From Leptospira fluminis (GTDB taxonomy: Bacteria > Spirochaetota > Leptospiria > Leptospirales > Leptospiraceae), in assembly GCF_004771275.1 (NCBI RefSeq), contig NZ_RQEV01000017.1:124001-188000 (forward strand): a DNA stretch of 64,000 bases. Reading direction: 5' to 3'. Shown here one piece after another: positions 8,280-16,395 of the stretch. Every line of letters starts with the position of its first letter. Position 1 is the first letter of the stretch. The position numbers were made by a program, and so were the translations under genes. Under the pieces are notes generated by a model, which ran no database searches, was not told the DNA's origin, and saw only the letters and a program-made list of their open reading frames with translations.

Positions 8280-9443
8280 TTACTTAGCGGATGCAGCTTC
8301 GCGAATCACGTAAGCGGCGATCTCATTCTTCTGAATTTGGGTCGTTCCTTCGAAGATACAAAGGATTTTTGCGTCCCTCATCAACTTCTCCACAGGATAT
8401 TCCTTCGTGTATCCGTAACCGCCGTAAATCTGAACCGCGTCGGTAGCGGCTTTCATTGCGGTTTCGGAACAGTACGCTTTTGCGATCGCGGAATACTTCG
8501 GAAGACGAGGATCTTCCGCATCGGACATGCGGGCGGACAGATAACAGATCTGGCGAGCGGTCTCGACTCCGATGGACATGTCGGCGAGCATGTGCTGCAC
8601 CGCCTGGAAGCTGGAGATCTTGGATCCGAATTGCTCCCTTTGGCGAGCATACTTGGACGCGTGATCCAATGCCGCCTGCGCCACACCCACTCCCATAGCA
8701 GCCACGTATGGACGGGATGCGTTCAGAGTTTGGAGAGCGTAGATGAATCCGAGGTTTTCCTTCCCGATCATGTTCGCTTCTTCCACCGCACAGTCTTCGA
8801 AGATGATCTGACGGGTATCGGAAGCACGGATTCCAAGCTTATCTTCTTTTTTACCTACGATCAAACCCGGAGTGTCGCGTTTTACGTAGAAGCAGGAAAC
8901 TCCGCGGGTTCCGCGTCCCTTATCGGTATAAGCGAATACCGTATATGCTCCCGCGCTACCACCGCCGGTGATCCATTGTTTGGTTCCGTTGATGACCCAT
9001 TTGTCGCCTTTCTTAACGGCGGTAGTGCTCATTCCCGGAACGTCGGAACCTGCTCCAGGCTCGGAAAGACAGAAGGAAACTCCGTATTCTCCGTCGACTA
9101 CCGGTTGAAGCCATTTTTTCTTTTGTTCATGACTTGCACCTTTCATGATCGGAAGAATTCCCAAACCGGTGTATCCGAAACAAAGGCTGATCCCGAGGCA
9201 TCCTCTGGAAAGCTCTTCGGTCACAAGGCATTGTTCAATGGAACCCAATCCCCAGCCGCCGTATTCTTCGGGGATAGTTAGGCCGTTTACGCCCAATTCC
9301 TTTCTCATTCGATTGATCAGTTCTTCGGGGTGCTTATTCTCTTCGTCCCAGTGGATCGCTACTTCGTGGGTGATCTCTTTTTTTACGAAATTGCGGATCG
9401 TATCCCGAATTTCGATCTGTTGCTCAGTCAGTTCCTGGTACAT
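8280..9443 (-). CDS. Acyl-CoA dehydrogenase
   Basis: A 387-residue acyl-CoA dehydrogenase, full length for the family, catalysing FAD-dependent alpha,beta-dehydrogenation of acyl-CoA in beta-oxidation or branched-chain amino acid breakdown. Motifs in order: LTIPEEYGGWG, SFCLSEPGAGSDVPGM (FAD contact), WVINGTKQWITGG, REQFGSKISSFQAVQHMLADM, DAVQIYGGYGYTKEYPVEKLMRDAKI and the C-terminal CIFEGTTQIQ holding the catalytic glutamate. No electron-transfer flavoprotein or other beta-oxidation gene is adjacent. An 18-base palindrome at 9605 in the upstream region may be its operator. Chain-length specificity cannot be told. Confidence 0.93.
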   Translation of the reverse strand: MYQELTEQQIEIRDTIRNFVKKEITHEVAIHWDEENKHPEELINRMRKELGVNGLTIPEEYGGWGLGSIEQCLVTEELSRGCLGISLCFGYTGLGILPIMKGASHEQKKKWLQPVVDGEYGVSFCLSEPGAGSDVPGMSTTAVKKGDKWVINGTKQWITGGGSAGAYTVFAYTDKGRGTRGVSCFYVKRDTPGLIVGKKEDKLGIRASDTRQIIFEDCAVEEANMIGKENLGFIYALQTLNASRPYVAAMGVGVAQAALDHASKYARQREQFGSKISSFQAVQHMLADMSIGVETARQICYLSARMSDAEDPRLPKYSAIAKAYCSETAMKAATDAVQIYGGYGYTKEYPVEKLMRDAKILCIFEGTTQIQKNEIAAYVIREAASAK

Positions 9444-9838
9444 TGGTTCCCTTCTTAAGAGGTTTCTGCTCCTAGTTTTTGAGGACTAGGGATTAGATCA
9501 ACAAAAACCTTCCCGAAATGCCGAGCAAATCGTCCCGAATGGGACAGAATTCCAAGAAAACCCGAATTTTTGTAGAATTTGGCCTTTCTAAACAAGTTTT
9601 TTATACAGAACGTTCGTTCTGTTCTTATTCATTTCCGTAAGAAGGTTAAAATCTGAACATACATGAATGGAATCTAAAAGAGTCGACTTTTTCCTTTAAG
9701 GATTCGTAACCGAAATCTTTCCGGTTATCGTCTTTAATTCTTGCTATTTAGGTTTTTTACGGAAGTACTGGACTGTGTCTTCGGAATCCCTACAACGATC
9801 CGAAAAAAGAGCCGTTTAGCGCTCTGTTAAGCGAATCA
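9444..9838. other. Intergenic region between divergent acyl-CoA dehydrogenase and DUF1554 lipoprotein genes
   Basis: About 395 bases without a convincing gene. It must hold the promoters of both flanking genes. The only strong structure seen is the palindrome at 9605-9622. Several AT-rich stretches could be -10 elements, but none is paired with a clear -35 box. Confidence 0.6.
9605..9622. promoter_or_regulatory. Palindromic operator candidate (TetR-type)
   Basis: ACAGAACG at 9605-9612 and CGTTCTGT at 9615-9622 form a perfect inverted repeat around TT. The AACG..CGTT core resembles operators of TetR-family regulators of fatty-acid genes. It lies about 160 bases upstream of the acyl-CoA dehydrogenase start, on the minus side of the intergenic region. 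No TetR gene is present in the window. Confidence 0.45.
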
Positions 9839-10981
9839 ATGATTAAGACGAAAAGACAAATCGATTCCCCTTCTACTTTATCCGATGCCTCCGAGAGACC
9901 GAGCCTGTATTCTTGGCTGGTCTTTGCGCTCTGTTTTATATTCGTAGAAAATTGTTTCTTGAATCCGATTTTCAAACCCTTGGTCTTTCCGGTCGAAGAT
10001 AGCAGTCCGGACGTTACGGCGCTAATCGGCGGACTCCTAGGCGTTGCGAATCAAAAAAACCCCGTTGCTTCCGCCGGAGGAGCCACGGCTGCCCCCGTAT
10101 TGGATACGACTCCTCCGGTTCCGGGCGGATCCGGAATCATTTCCGCAAGTCCTTCCGGAACTTACTCGGCTTCCACCAAAGCGCAGGTGACTCTAAGCTG
10201 GACGGCGGGTACGGATAACGTAACTTCTCAAGTGAATCTGACCTACCAAGTATATTATTCTTTAAGCAATAATCTTACGACGTTGACAAATACTTTGGCA
10301 AACGGTACTCCCTTCTCCACCGCCCAAGCCGGCCTTTCGGGAATCGCAGTCAACCAACTCTTCGCGAATGCGACGTATTACTTCAACGTAGTCCTCACCG
10401 ACCAGGCGGGGAATCAGAGCATATACGCGTCTCAGCCGTCCACGATGATGCCCGCGGTCTATATCTTCGATTCCGTCAGCAATACTCAGGGAAATATCGG
10501 CACGAGAGCGAACGCGGATACCCTCTGCGCAAATCGAATGTCCGCGATCAGCGCTACCTCTTATCCCTGGAAAAACAGTTGCTCCGTAGTGAATGCGTTT
10601 ATCTCCCTTAGTCCTGCGGACACCATCTGGAACATTGTAAAAACGGTGAATGCGGGAGTGATCATATTGGGAAGCCAAGGAATGATCCTGGCTTCGGATA
10701 AAGTTCAACTAACGAGTGGCACAATCCAAAACACGGTCCGAAATGCAATTCCGGAATACAGCAGCGGAAGCGGGTGGTGGAGCTTTTCGGATTTTACGGG
10801 ACAATTCGTTTCGGTCGACAGTTGTACCAATGCCACTTCGAATTCCGGTGCGGTATCGGGAAGGATCGGATTTCCCGATATAACTTCTTCTGCATGGATC
10901 GACGATGCGATCAACGGAGAAGGGTCTCCCAGTGGAGCTACGTGCGATATACCGAGAACGGTATTTTGCATCTGCCATTGA
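9839..10981 (+). CDS. DUF1554 (Leptospira-type) lipoprotein with fibronectin-III-like domain
   Basis: A 380-residue exported protein. After a polar N-terminus of about 24 residues there is a hydrophobic stretch ending FVENC, a possible lipobox at residue 39. A low-complexity Ala/Gly/Pro linker (AGGATAAPVLDTTPPVPGG) leads to a fibronectin-III-like beta domain (residues about 95-195: VTLSWTAGTDNV...YQVYYSL...TYYFNVVLTDQAGN). The C-terminal half (about 205-380) matches the DUF1554 family, with paired cysteines (CANRM, NSCSV, VDSC, GATC, FCICH) that probably form disulphides. DUF1554 is largely restricted to Leptospira and occurs in surface or secreted proteins of unknown function. The gene is monocistronic, convergent to modE. 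Confidence 0.8.
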   Translation: MIKTKRQIDSPSTLSDASERPSLYSWLVFALCFIFVENCFLNPIFKPLVFPVEDSSPDVTALIGGLLGVANQKNPVASAGGATAAPVLDTTPPVPGGSGIISASPSGTYSASTKAQVTLSWTAGTDNVTSQVNLTYQVYYSLSNNLTTLTNTLANGTPFSTAQAGLSGIAVNQLFANATYYFNVVLTDQAGNQSIYASQPSTMMPAVYIFDSVSNTQGNIGTRANADTLCANRMSAISATSYPWKNSCSVVNAFISLSPADTIWNIVKTVNAGVIILGSQGMILASDKVQLTSGTIQNTVRNAIPEYSSGSGWWSFSDFTGQFVSVDSCTNATSNSGAVSGRIGFPDITSSAWIDDAINGEGSPSGATCDIPRTVFCICH

Positions 10982-10993
10982 CGCTTGAAGGAT

Positions 10994-11791
10994 TCATTCT
11001 ACGGCAAGTATCACCGAGGAGGCGCTGAAGAAAGCGTAAACTTCCTTCCCGACTTCCAATCGTAAATTTTTACGGGCCTGGCTAGTCAGTATGGAAATCA
11101 TCACGTTCCCTCCCGACAATTCTATGGATATTTCGTCGTTAATGCTTCCTTCCGCTATGGAGAGTACCGTCCCTTCCAGACGATTTTCGGCGCTGATCGA
11201 AAGATTCCGGTCGGCGGAAAGTAAAATGAACGAGGCCTTGATCAAAGCGTAGGCCGGTATTCCCGTTTTTAAGCCCAGATTTCGCACGCTTTGGTTCGTA
11301 ATCGTAGCGATAATTTCCTGATTCCCTTTCAACGAAAGGGTCACTTCCGAATTGACGGCTCCCCGAAGAATACCCTTTACTTTTCCATAAAACTGATTTC
11401 TAGCGCTGGTCCTCACGGCGATCCGTCTCAAAAAATTTAACAGTTCGGTAGGATGATTCATCCGCTTACTTAGCCGATCCAGAAATTTTTTGTGTTCCTC
11501 CTCGACGATATCGAATAATTCCAGAGTTTCTATGGCTTTAGGCGTGAGCCTGGCCCCTCCGCCGTGCGTTCCTCCGACGACCTTTTCCACCAAAATCTCT
11601 TTGTATAGATTATTCATCAAATCGATCGAATCCCAGGCCGTTTTATAGCTGATTCCGACCGCCCGAGCGGCTCGGGAAATGGAGCCGTAGGCTTGCACCG
11701 CCTTAAGCAATTCGATCTTATCTTTGCCTAAAAAATTGGCCTTATCGTTCTTGAGCGAAAGGGCTCCGTCCAAACGAATCTTGTCCTTCAT
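10994..11791 (-). CDS. modE: ModE-family molybdate-responsive regulator
   Basis: A 265-residue ModE. Residues 1-115 form the winged helix-turn-helix (IELLKAVQAYGSISRAARAVGISYKTAWDSIDLMNNL, then GGTHGGGARLTPKAIETL), and two tandem Mop/TOBE molybdate-binding domains follow (about 130-195: ARNQFYGKVKGILRGAVNSEVTL; about 200-262: NRLEGTVLSIAEGSINDEISIEL). This is the full E. coli-type domain order. In that model, molybdate-bound ModE represses the uptake operon. The gene diverges from the porin-modABC operon and the ModE-type box at 11873 lies between the two starts, which supports the assignment. Confidence 0.92.
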   Translation of the reverse strand: MKDKIRLDGALSLKNDKANFLGKDKIELLKAVQAYGSISRAARAVGISYKTAWDSIDLMNNLYKEILVEKVVGGTHGGGARLTPKAIETLELFDIVEEEHKKFLDRLSKRMNHPTELLNFLRRIAVRTSARNQFYGKVKGILRGAVNSEVTLSLKGNQEIIATITNQSVRNLGLKTGIPAYALIKASFILLSADRNLSISAENRLEGTVLSIAEGSINDEISIELSGGNVMISILTSQARKNLRLEVGKEVYAFFSASSVILAVE

Positions 11792-11872
11792 ACGTTCTTA
11801 CCTTCGGAAATGCTAAAAGAAACCTGCCCCGTAAAACCGGCAAAAAGGATTTTCAAAAAAAAGTTTACTTAT

Positions 11873-11896
11873 CGTTATATAATTAAAAATATAGCG
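11873..11896. promoter_or_regulatory. ModE box
   Basis: CGTTATAT (11873-11880) and ATATAGCG (11889-11896) are inverted half-sites with one G:T-type mismatch around an 8-base AT spacer. This matches the form of the ModE operator (CGnTATAT...ATATAnCG) known from enterobacteria. It is 30 bases before the porin ATG and about 80 bases from the modE start, so it can control the operon and possibly modE itself. Confidence 0.8.
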
Positions 11897-11925
11897 GCTG
11901 CGACCTCAGCGAAAAAGAGACTCAA

Positions 11926-13776
11926 ATGTGCAATATCCGAAACTTGTTTCAGAAAATTGGAATTCGTTTAATTTATTTTGTTATCACAACTTCCCTTTTT
12001 ACGGGGAATTTAATCCATGCGGAAAACGCGACTTCTCAGCCGGGAGGAAATTCCGTCACTCCCGATTCCCCGGCTTCCGGATCCGTTCCTCCTCCTACGG
12101 CTAACACTACTACCGATGCGGCTCCTCCTTCGCCCGCTCCCGTCAAAGAAACGGTTCAAGAACCTTACAAAAGTCCGTTAGTAGGAAAACTTTCGGCGGA
12201 ATACCTGCGCTCCCTGCAATTGACTCCGGAGCAAAACAAAGCGGTAAGAAGCAGCAAGGAACTTTGGTTTCAGGATAAATACAGAACGGGATTCGTACTA
12301 AGACCCAGATACGAATCCTCTTTCAATCCGGATTTCGATAAGACGACACCGGACAATAAGAATGTGTTTACGAACCAGACCCAAGCCTACCTGATCGGAG
12401 ACCTCAACAAACACCTTCTTTTTAAATTGACCGTGGAAGACGTACGCCAGTGGGGAGGAAGCCAAACTCCGGCCGGAACAAACGATTCACGTTTCGGACT
12501 TTCCGGAAATGCCGGCACGGTTTACAACACATCCACGCAAAAGACCGTCCCTGTCTCCAACCCCACGTCCTTCCGAGAGGCGTTTTTGGAGATTCGAATG
12601 TTGGACGAAGCGTTGAAACTAAGGATCGGAAGGCAGATCCTGGAATTCGGAGACGGTCGGATCGTAGGAGCCAGAAACTTCAATCAAATCGGGAACGCTT
12701 TCGACGGACTTCGTTTAACCGTAAAAAAAGGAGATCATAATCTCGACGTCTTCGGAACCGTCCTAAGTTCTCAGAATAACGCAAGCGGACTCGTTACCGC
12801 AAACGGAGCCGCCAATAATTCCGTCGGAGACGCGTATTTTACCGGCGCCAATTATTGGATCAAATTGGCGAATTGGATCGGCTGTGACTTTTACGATTTT
12901 ACCCTCTTAAAAAGAGCCGTAGTAAGCCCGACCGCTCCGGTCTACGATTCGGAACTTCGAACGAGACAAAGCGATCAACTGAATACCTACGGATTCCGAT
13001 TCACGAACCGGACCCAAAACAATACCCTTCCCGACGGATACAAATGGGACTGGACCGTCGAAGCCGCGTGGCAGGGAGGATCCACCGGACAAAGAGTAGG
13101 TACTTCGTGGTTGCAATCCCCCGGAACCACCAACATCGTTATCAACGGACAAGCGATACAGAACGAAAATCAAAAATACGATGCCCACTTTCTCGCGCTT
13201 CAGACCGGGTATTCTCCCGTGACTCCTCTTAGAGTGGGAGTCCAATACGTTTATGCTTCCGGGGATCCCAACAGAAACGACTCTTCGGTTTCCACTTGGA
13301 ATCCTCTGTTCGGAGCGAGAAGAGCCGCGGGCGGCGCCATCCCGTGGTCTGGGGCCAATATTTCCGGCGTGGTATATTGGCAAAACGTAAAGGACTATTC
13401 CGTAAACATAAAATACGATTCCGGAAAATGGGGGATATTCACTTTCGTATCACATTTATATTATAAAGCGAAATTACAGGACGGATATTACAACAATAAC
13501 GGCTACGTCGCGGGAAGTACGGAGGACGCAACGAATCAGAACGCGAACAACGCTTCCGCGCAACATTTGGGCAAAAAGATCGCGTCCGAAATAGATCTGA
13601 TCTACCAAGTCACTCCGTACGAAAATCTTTCGATCTGGGCGGGCATGGCCTTCCTCCACGCGGGAGACGCGATTACGAATGCGAAAGTGAATCTTTCCAA
13701 TCCGAATCCGGCGCTGCAATATACGAACCAGCCCAATTCTACGTATTTCTTTTTACAATCGGTTTTCGCAATCTAA
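11926..13776 (+). CDS. Alginate-export-type outer membrane porin, predicted molybdate porin
   Basis: A 616-residue outer membrane beta-barrel. A signal peptide (IRLIYFVITTSLFTGNLIHA, cleavage before EN) is followed by a Pro/Ser/Thr/Ala-rich linker to about residue 80. The barrel shows family marks of alginate-export porins: FREAFLEIRM, LKLRIGRQILEFGDGR, NAFDGLRLT, TYGFRFTNRT and many alternating aromatic strands, ending in FFLQSVFAI with a terminal-type aromatic strand. It heads the operon: modA follows after 15 bases, and the ModE box lies 30 bases upstream. By context it probably lets molybdate or a similar oxyanion through the outer membrane. The family call is good; the substrate is inference from the operon. 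Confidence 0.8.
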   Translation: MCNIRNLFQKIGIRLIYFVITTSLFTGNLIHAENATSQPGGNSVTPDSPASGSVPPPTANTTTDAAPPSPAPVKETVQEPYKSPLVGKLSAEYLRSLQLTPEQNKAVRSSKELWFQDKYRTGFVLRPRYESSFNPDFDKTTPDNKNVFTNQTQAYLIGDLNKHLLFKLTVEDVRQWGGSQTPAGTNDSRFGLSGNAGTVYNTSTQKTVPVSNPTSFREAFLEIRMLDEALKLRIGRQILEFGDGRIVGARNFNQIGNAFDGLRLTVKKGDHNLDVFGTVLSSQNNASGLVTANGAANNSVGDAYFTGANYWIKLANWIGCDFYDFTLLKRAVVSPTAPVYDSELRTRQSDQLNTYGFRFTNRTQNNTLPDGYKWDWTVEAAWQGGSTGQRVGTSWLQSPGTTNIVINGQAIQNENQKYDAHFLALQTGYSPVTPLRVGVQYVYASGDPNRNDSSVSTWNPLFGARRAAGGAIPWSGANISGVVYWQNVKDYSVNIKYDSGKWGIFTFVSHLYYKAKLQDGYYNNNGYVAGSTEDATNQNANNASAQHLGKKIASEIDLIYQVTPYENLSIWAGMAFLHAGDAITNAKVNLSNPNPALQYTNQPNSTYFFLQSVFAI

Positions 13777-13791
13777 CAAGGGAGTCCAATT

Positions 13792-14562
13792 ATGAAGCGA
13801 ATCAAACAATTCCTTATATCTTTCCTCCTTCTATTTTCCGTTTCCTTATACGCGGAAAAGATCACAGTCGCGGCCGCGTCCGATCTGAAATTCGCCATGG
13901 ACGAAATCCTAGTCTCCTTCAAAAAAGCGAATCCGGGAGAGGAAGTGGACGTGGTGTACGGCTCGTCCGGAAAATTTCAGACGCAGATCCGCCAGGGCGC
14001 ACCTTTCGACCTATATTTTTCCGCGGATATCGCTTTTCCCCGGGAACTCGTAAAGGAAGGTTTTGCTTCTGGGGAAGTCGTTCCTTACGCATTGGGAAGA
14101 ATCGTACTCTGGAGCGCAAGTCTGGATGCGACAAAGGCGACCTTATCCGTTTTGACCGACCCGAAAATTAAACGCATCGCGATTGCGAATCCGAAACACG
14201 CTCCGTATGGCAAGAGAGCTGAAGAAGCGTTGAAAGCTTCCGGTCTTTGGGAAAAGATACAGGAAAAATTGGTTTTGGGAGAAAACATAGCGCAGACCGC
14301 TCAATTCGTAGAGACGGGAAATGCGGAGATCGGCATCATAGCGCTTTCCTTGGCACTCAGCCCTGAGTTGGCAAAGAAAGGCGGCTATTGGTTGATTCCC
14401 GAAAATCTCCACGAACCTTTGGAACAAGGCTTTATCGTGACCAAACGTGCCGCCGATCTCCCTTTGGCAAAAAAATTCGTCGAACATATCCGTGCAAAAT
14501 CCTCTCGGACGATTATGAGGAGATACGGTTTCGTACTCCCGGAAGATAATCCGGCTAAATAG
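13792..14562 (+). CDS. modA: Molybdate ABC transporter periplasmic binding protein
   Basis: A 256-residue ModA with a signal peptide (FLISFLLLFSVSLYAEK). Mature motifs are typical: ITVAAASDLKFAMDEI, VDVVYGSSGKFQTQIRQGAPFDLYFSAD, IKRIAIANPKHAPYGKRAEEAL, GENIAQTAQFVETGNAEIGIIALSLAL. The serines after the first strand and in GSSGK are the expected oxyanion contacts. GGGAG lies 7 bases before the ATG. It captures molybdate (or tungstate) for ModBC. Second gene of the ModE-controlled operon. Confidence 0.95.
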   Translation: MKRIKQFLISFLLLFSVSLYAEKITVAAASDLKFAMDEILVSFKKANPGEEVDVVYGSSGKFQTQIRQGAPFDLYFSADIAFPRELVKEGFASGEVVPYALGRIVLWSASLDATKATLSVLTDPKIKRIAIANPKHAPYGKRAEEALKASGLWEKIQEKLVLGENIAQTAQFVETGNAEIGIIALSLALSPELAKKGGYWLIPENLHEPLEQGFIVTKRAADLPLAKKFVEHIRAKSSRTIMRRYGFVLPEDNPAK

Positions 14563-14611
14563 GTCGTACATTCCGGATTTGTAAAATATTTCGGGCAGGA
14601 GGAGCACCGTT

Positions 14612-15286
14612 ATTCTTTCGGAAGAAGATATGCAGGCGATTTGGCTGACGATCCGACTCTCGGGGTTGGTGACGGTCCTGCTATTATTGATAGGAACGCC
14701 GATCGCTTGGTGGTTGGCCAACACGAAATCGAAATGGAAAGGACCGTTAGGTGCCCTTATCTCCCTTCCGTTGGTCCTTCCTCCGACCGTACTCGGATTT
14801 TATCTTCTGCTTCTTTTCGGTCCGAGCGGGCCGATCGGAGAATTGACACGTTTTCTCGGCATAGGCCATTTGCCCTTCACTTTTTGGGGATTGGTTCTAG
14901 CCTCCGTCTTCTATTCTTTTCCGTTCATGGTCCAACCGTTACAAACCTCGTTCGAAGCAATAGGAGAGAAACCGTTGGAAGCCGCAGCTACTCTAGGAGC
15001 TTCGCCCCTGGATGCGTTTTTTAGCGTGGTAGTTCCCCTCTCCTTTTCCGGTTTTGCCGCGGCATCCGTACTTACCTTTGCGCATACCGTGGGGGAATTC
15101 GGAGTGGTGCTCATGATAGGAGGGAACCTTCCCGGAGTCACTCGCGTCGCTTCCGTACAGCTTTATGATCACGTGGAAGCGTTCGAATATCCGCAGGCCC
15201 ATCGTTTGGCCGCTTGCATGCTCATCTTCTCGTTTTTGGTACTATTGGCGCTCTACGTCCGAACGAATCGAATCAAAAAAACATAA
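14612..15286 (+). CDS. modB: Molybdate ABC transporter permease
   Basis: A membrane permease of about 224 residues with five to six hydrophobic segments and the ABC-permease EAA loop EAAATLGASPLDAFFSVVVPLS. The start is uncertain. ATG 14630 is the first ordinary codon, with only a weak upstream GGAAGAAG. An ATT at 14612, in frame, lies 7 bases behind a near-perfect Shine-Dalgarno (AGGAGGAG, 14597-14604), and reading from it gives an N-terminus ILSEEDMQAIW that aligns with ILTDPEWQAVL of E. coli ModB. I therefore place the start at 14612 with ATG 14630 as the alternative. modC begins 1 base after the stop. Confidence 0.85.
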   Translation: MLSEEDMQAIWLTIRLSGLVTVLLLLIGTPIAWWLANTKSKWKGPLGALISLPLVLPPTVLGFYLLLLFGPSGPIGELTRFLGIGHLPFTFWGLVLASVFYSFPFMVQPLQTSFEAIGEKPLEAAATLGASPLDAFFSVVVPLSFSGFAAASVLTFAHTVGEFGVVLMIGGNLPGVTRVASVQLYDHVEAFEYPQAHRLAACMLIFSFLVLLALYVRTNRIKKT

Positions 15287-15287
15287 T

Positions 15288-16358
15288 ATGCCAGGAATAA
15301 GCGTAAATCTGCGTTTAAAACGACCCTCTTTTTCTTTGGACGTGAAATTCGAATTACCGGGAAAAGGAGTGACGGGAATCTTCGGACCGTCCGGCTCCGG
15401 AAAGACGACTTTACTCCGGTGTATCGCAGGATTGGAGAAAAACTCGGAAGGGTCCGTCGTCGTAAACGGAAGCGTATGGCAGGATGAAAAAAATCGATTG
15501 CCCGCGTTCAAAAGATCGATCGGCTACGTATTCCAGGAAGCGAATCTATTCCGGCACTTAAGCGTACGGGAAAATCTCACGTATGGAGTAGAACGGAGCC
15601 GATCCGTCGACAAAGAATCTCATCTACAAAGAGCGATCGAATCCTTGGATATCGAACCGTTGCTGCATCGGAGAACGGACCATCTCTCGGGAGGAGAAAG
15701 ACAGAGGGTGGCGATCGCGAGATCCCTCGCTCTCAATCCCAGTCTCCTCTTGTTGGACGAACCGTTGGCGTCTTTAGATCCTGCCCGCAAAAAAGAAATC
15801 CTTCCTTATTTGGAACGTCTTCATTTGGAATCCCGAATTCCGGTCCTGTATGTCAGCCATTCCCACGACGAGATCACGAGACTTTCGGACCACCTTTTAA
15901 TCCTGGACGGAGGAACGGTTGTCGCGAACGGCCCGATCGCGTCCACCCTGTCCGGTCTGAATCCTCCCGTAAATCTCGGCGAAAATTGCGGAATCGTTTT
16001 AGACGCCGTCGTAGCCGCGATCGAAGAGGAATGGTCTATGGCTAGATTGGATTTTTCGGACGGAGTCATCTGGACCTTGGATCGCGGGATTCCGATCGGA
16101 TCCAAAACCAGGATCGTGGTTCTCGCAAAAGACGTCAGCCTGACCGTCGATCGGCCGGACCAAACGAGCATTCAAAATGCCTTATTCGCAAAAGTGGACG
16201 GAATTGCAGAAGACGAGCATCCGGGATTGTTACTCGTTCGTGTAAAAGTAGGAGAAACCTTTTTTCTATCCCGTTTAACGAAACGCGCCTCTTCCTTACT
16301 CGCTCTAACTCGGGGAAAAGAAGTCTGGATCCAGATAAAGTCGGTAGCGATTAAATGA
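15288..16358 (+). CDS. modC: Molybdate ABC transporter ATP-binding protein
   Basis: A 356-residue ModC. The start at ATG 15288, directly after the modB stop, is chosen over upstream in-frame ATG 15165, which lies inside modB. Walker A is GPSGSGKTT (about residue 35), the signature is LSGGERQRVAIARSLA, Walker B is LLLLDEPLASLD and the switch histidine is in VSHSHDE. The C-terminal part (about 285-355) is a Mop/TOBE-like domain (SIQNALFAKVDGIAEDEHPGLLLVRV), which in ModC senses molybdate and can inhibit the transporter. Last gene of the operon. Confidence 0.94.
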   Translation: MPGISVNLRLKRPSFSLDVKFELPGKGVTGIFGPSGSGKTTLLRCIAGLEKNSEGSVVVNGSVWQDEKNRLPAFKRSIGYVFQEANLFRHLSVRENLTYGVERSRSVDKESHLQRAIESLDIEPLLHRRTDHLSGGERQRVAIARSLALNPSLLLLDEPLASLDPARKKEILPYLERLHLESRIPVLYVSHSHDEITRLSDHLLILDGGTVVANGPIASTLSGLNPPVNLGENCGIVLDAVVAAIEEEWSMARLDFSDGVIWTLDRGIPIGSKTRIVVLAKDVSLTVDRPDQTSIQNALFAKVDGIAEDEHPGLLLVRVKVGETFFLSRLTKRASSLLALTRGKEVWIQIKSVAIK

Positions 16359-16395
16359 CGGCCTGATCGAATTCCTTCCGTTCGCTTCCGAATCC

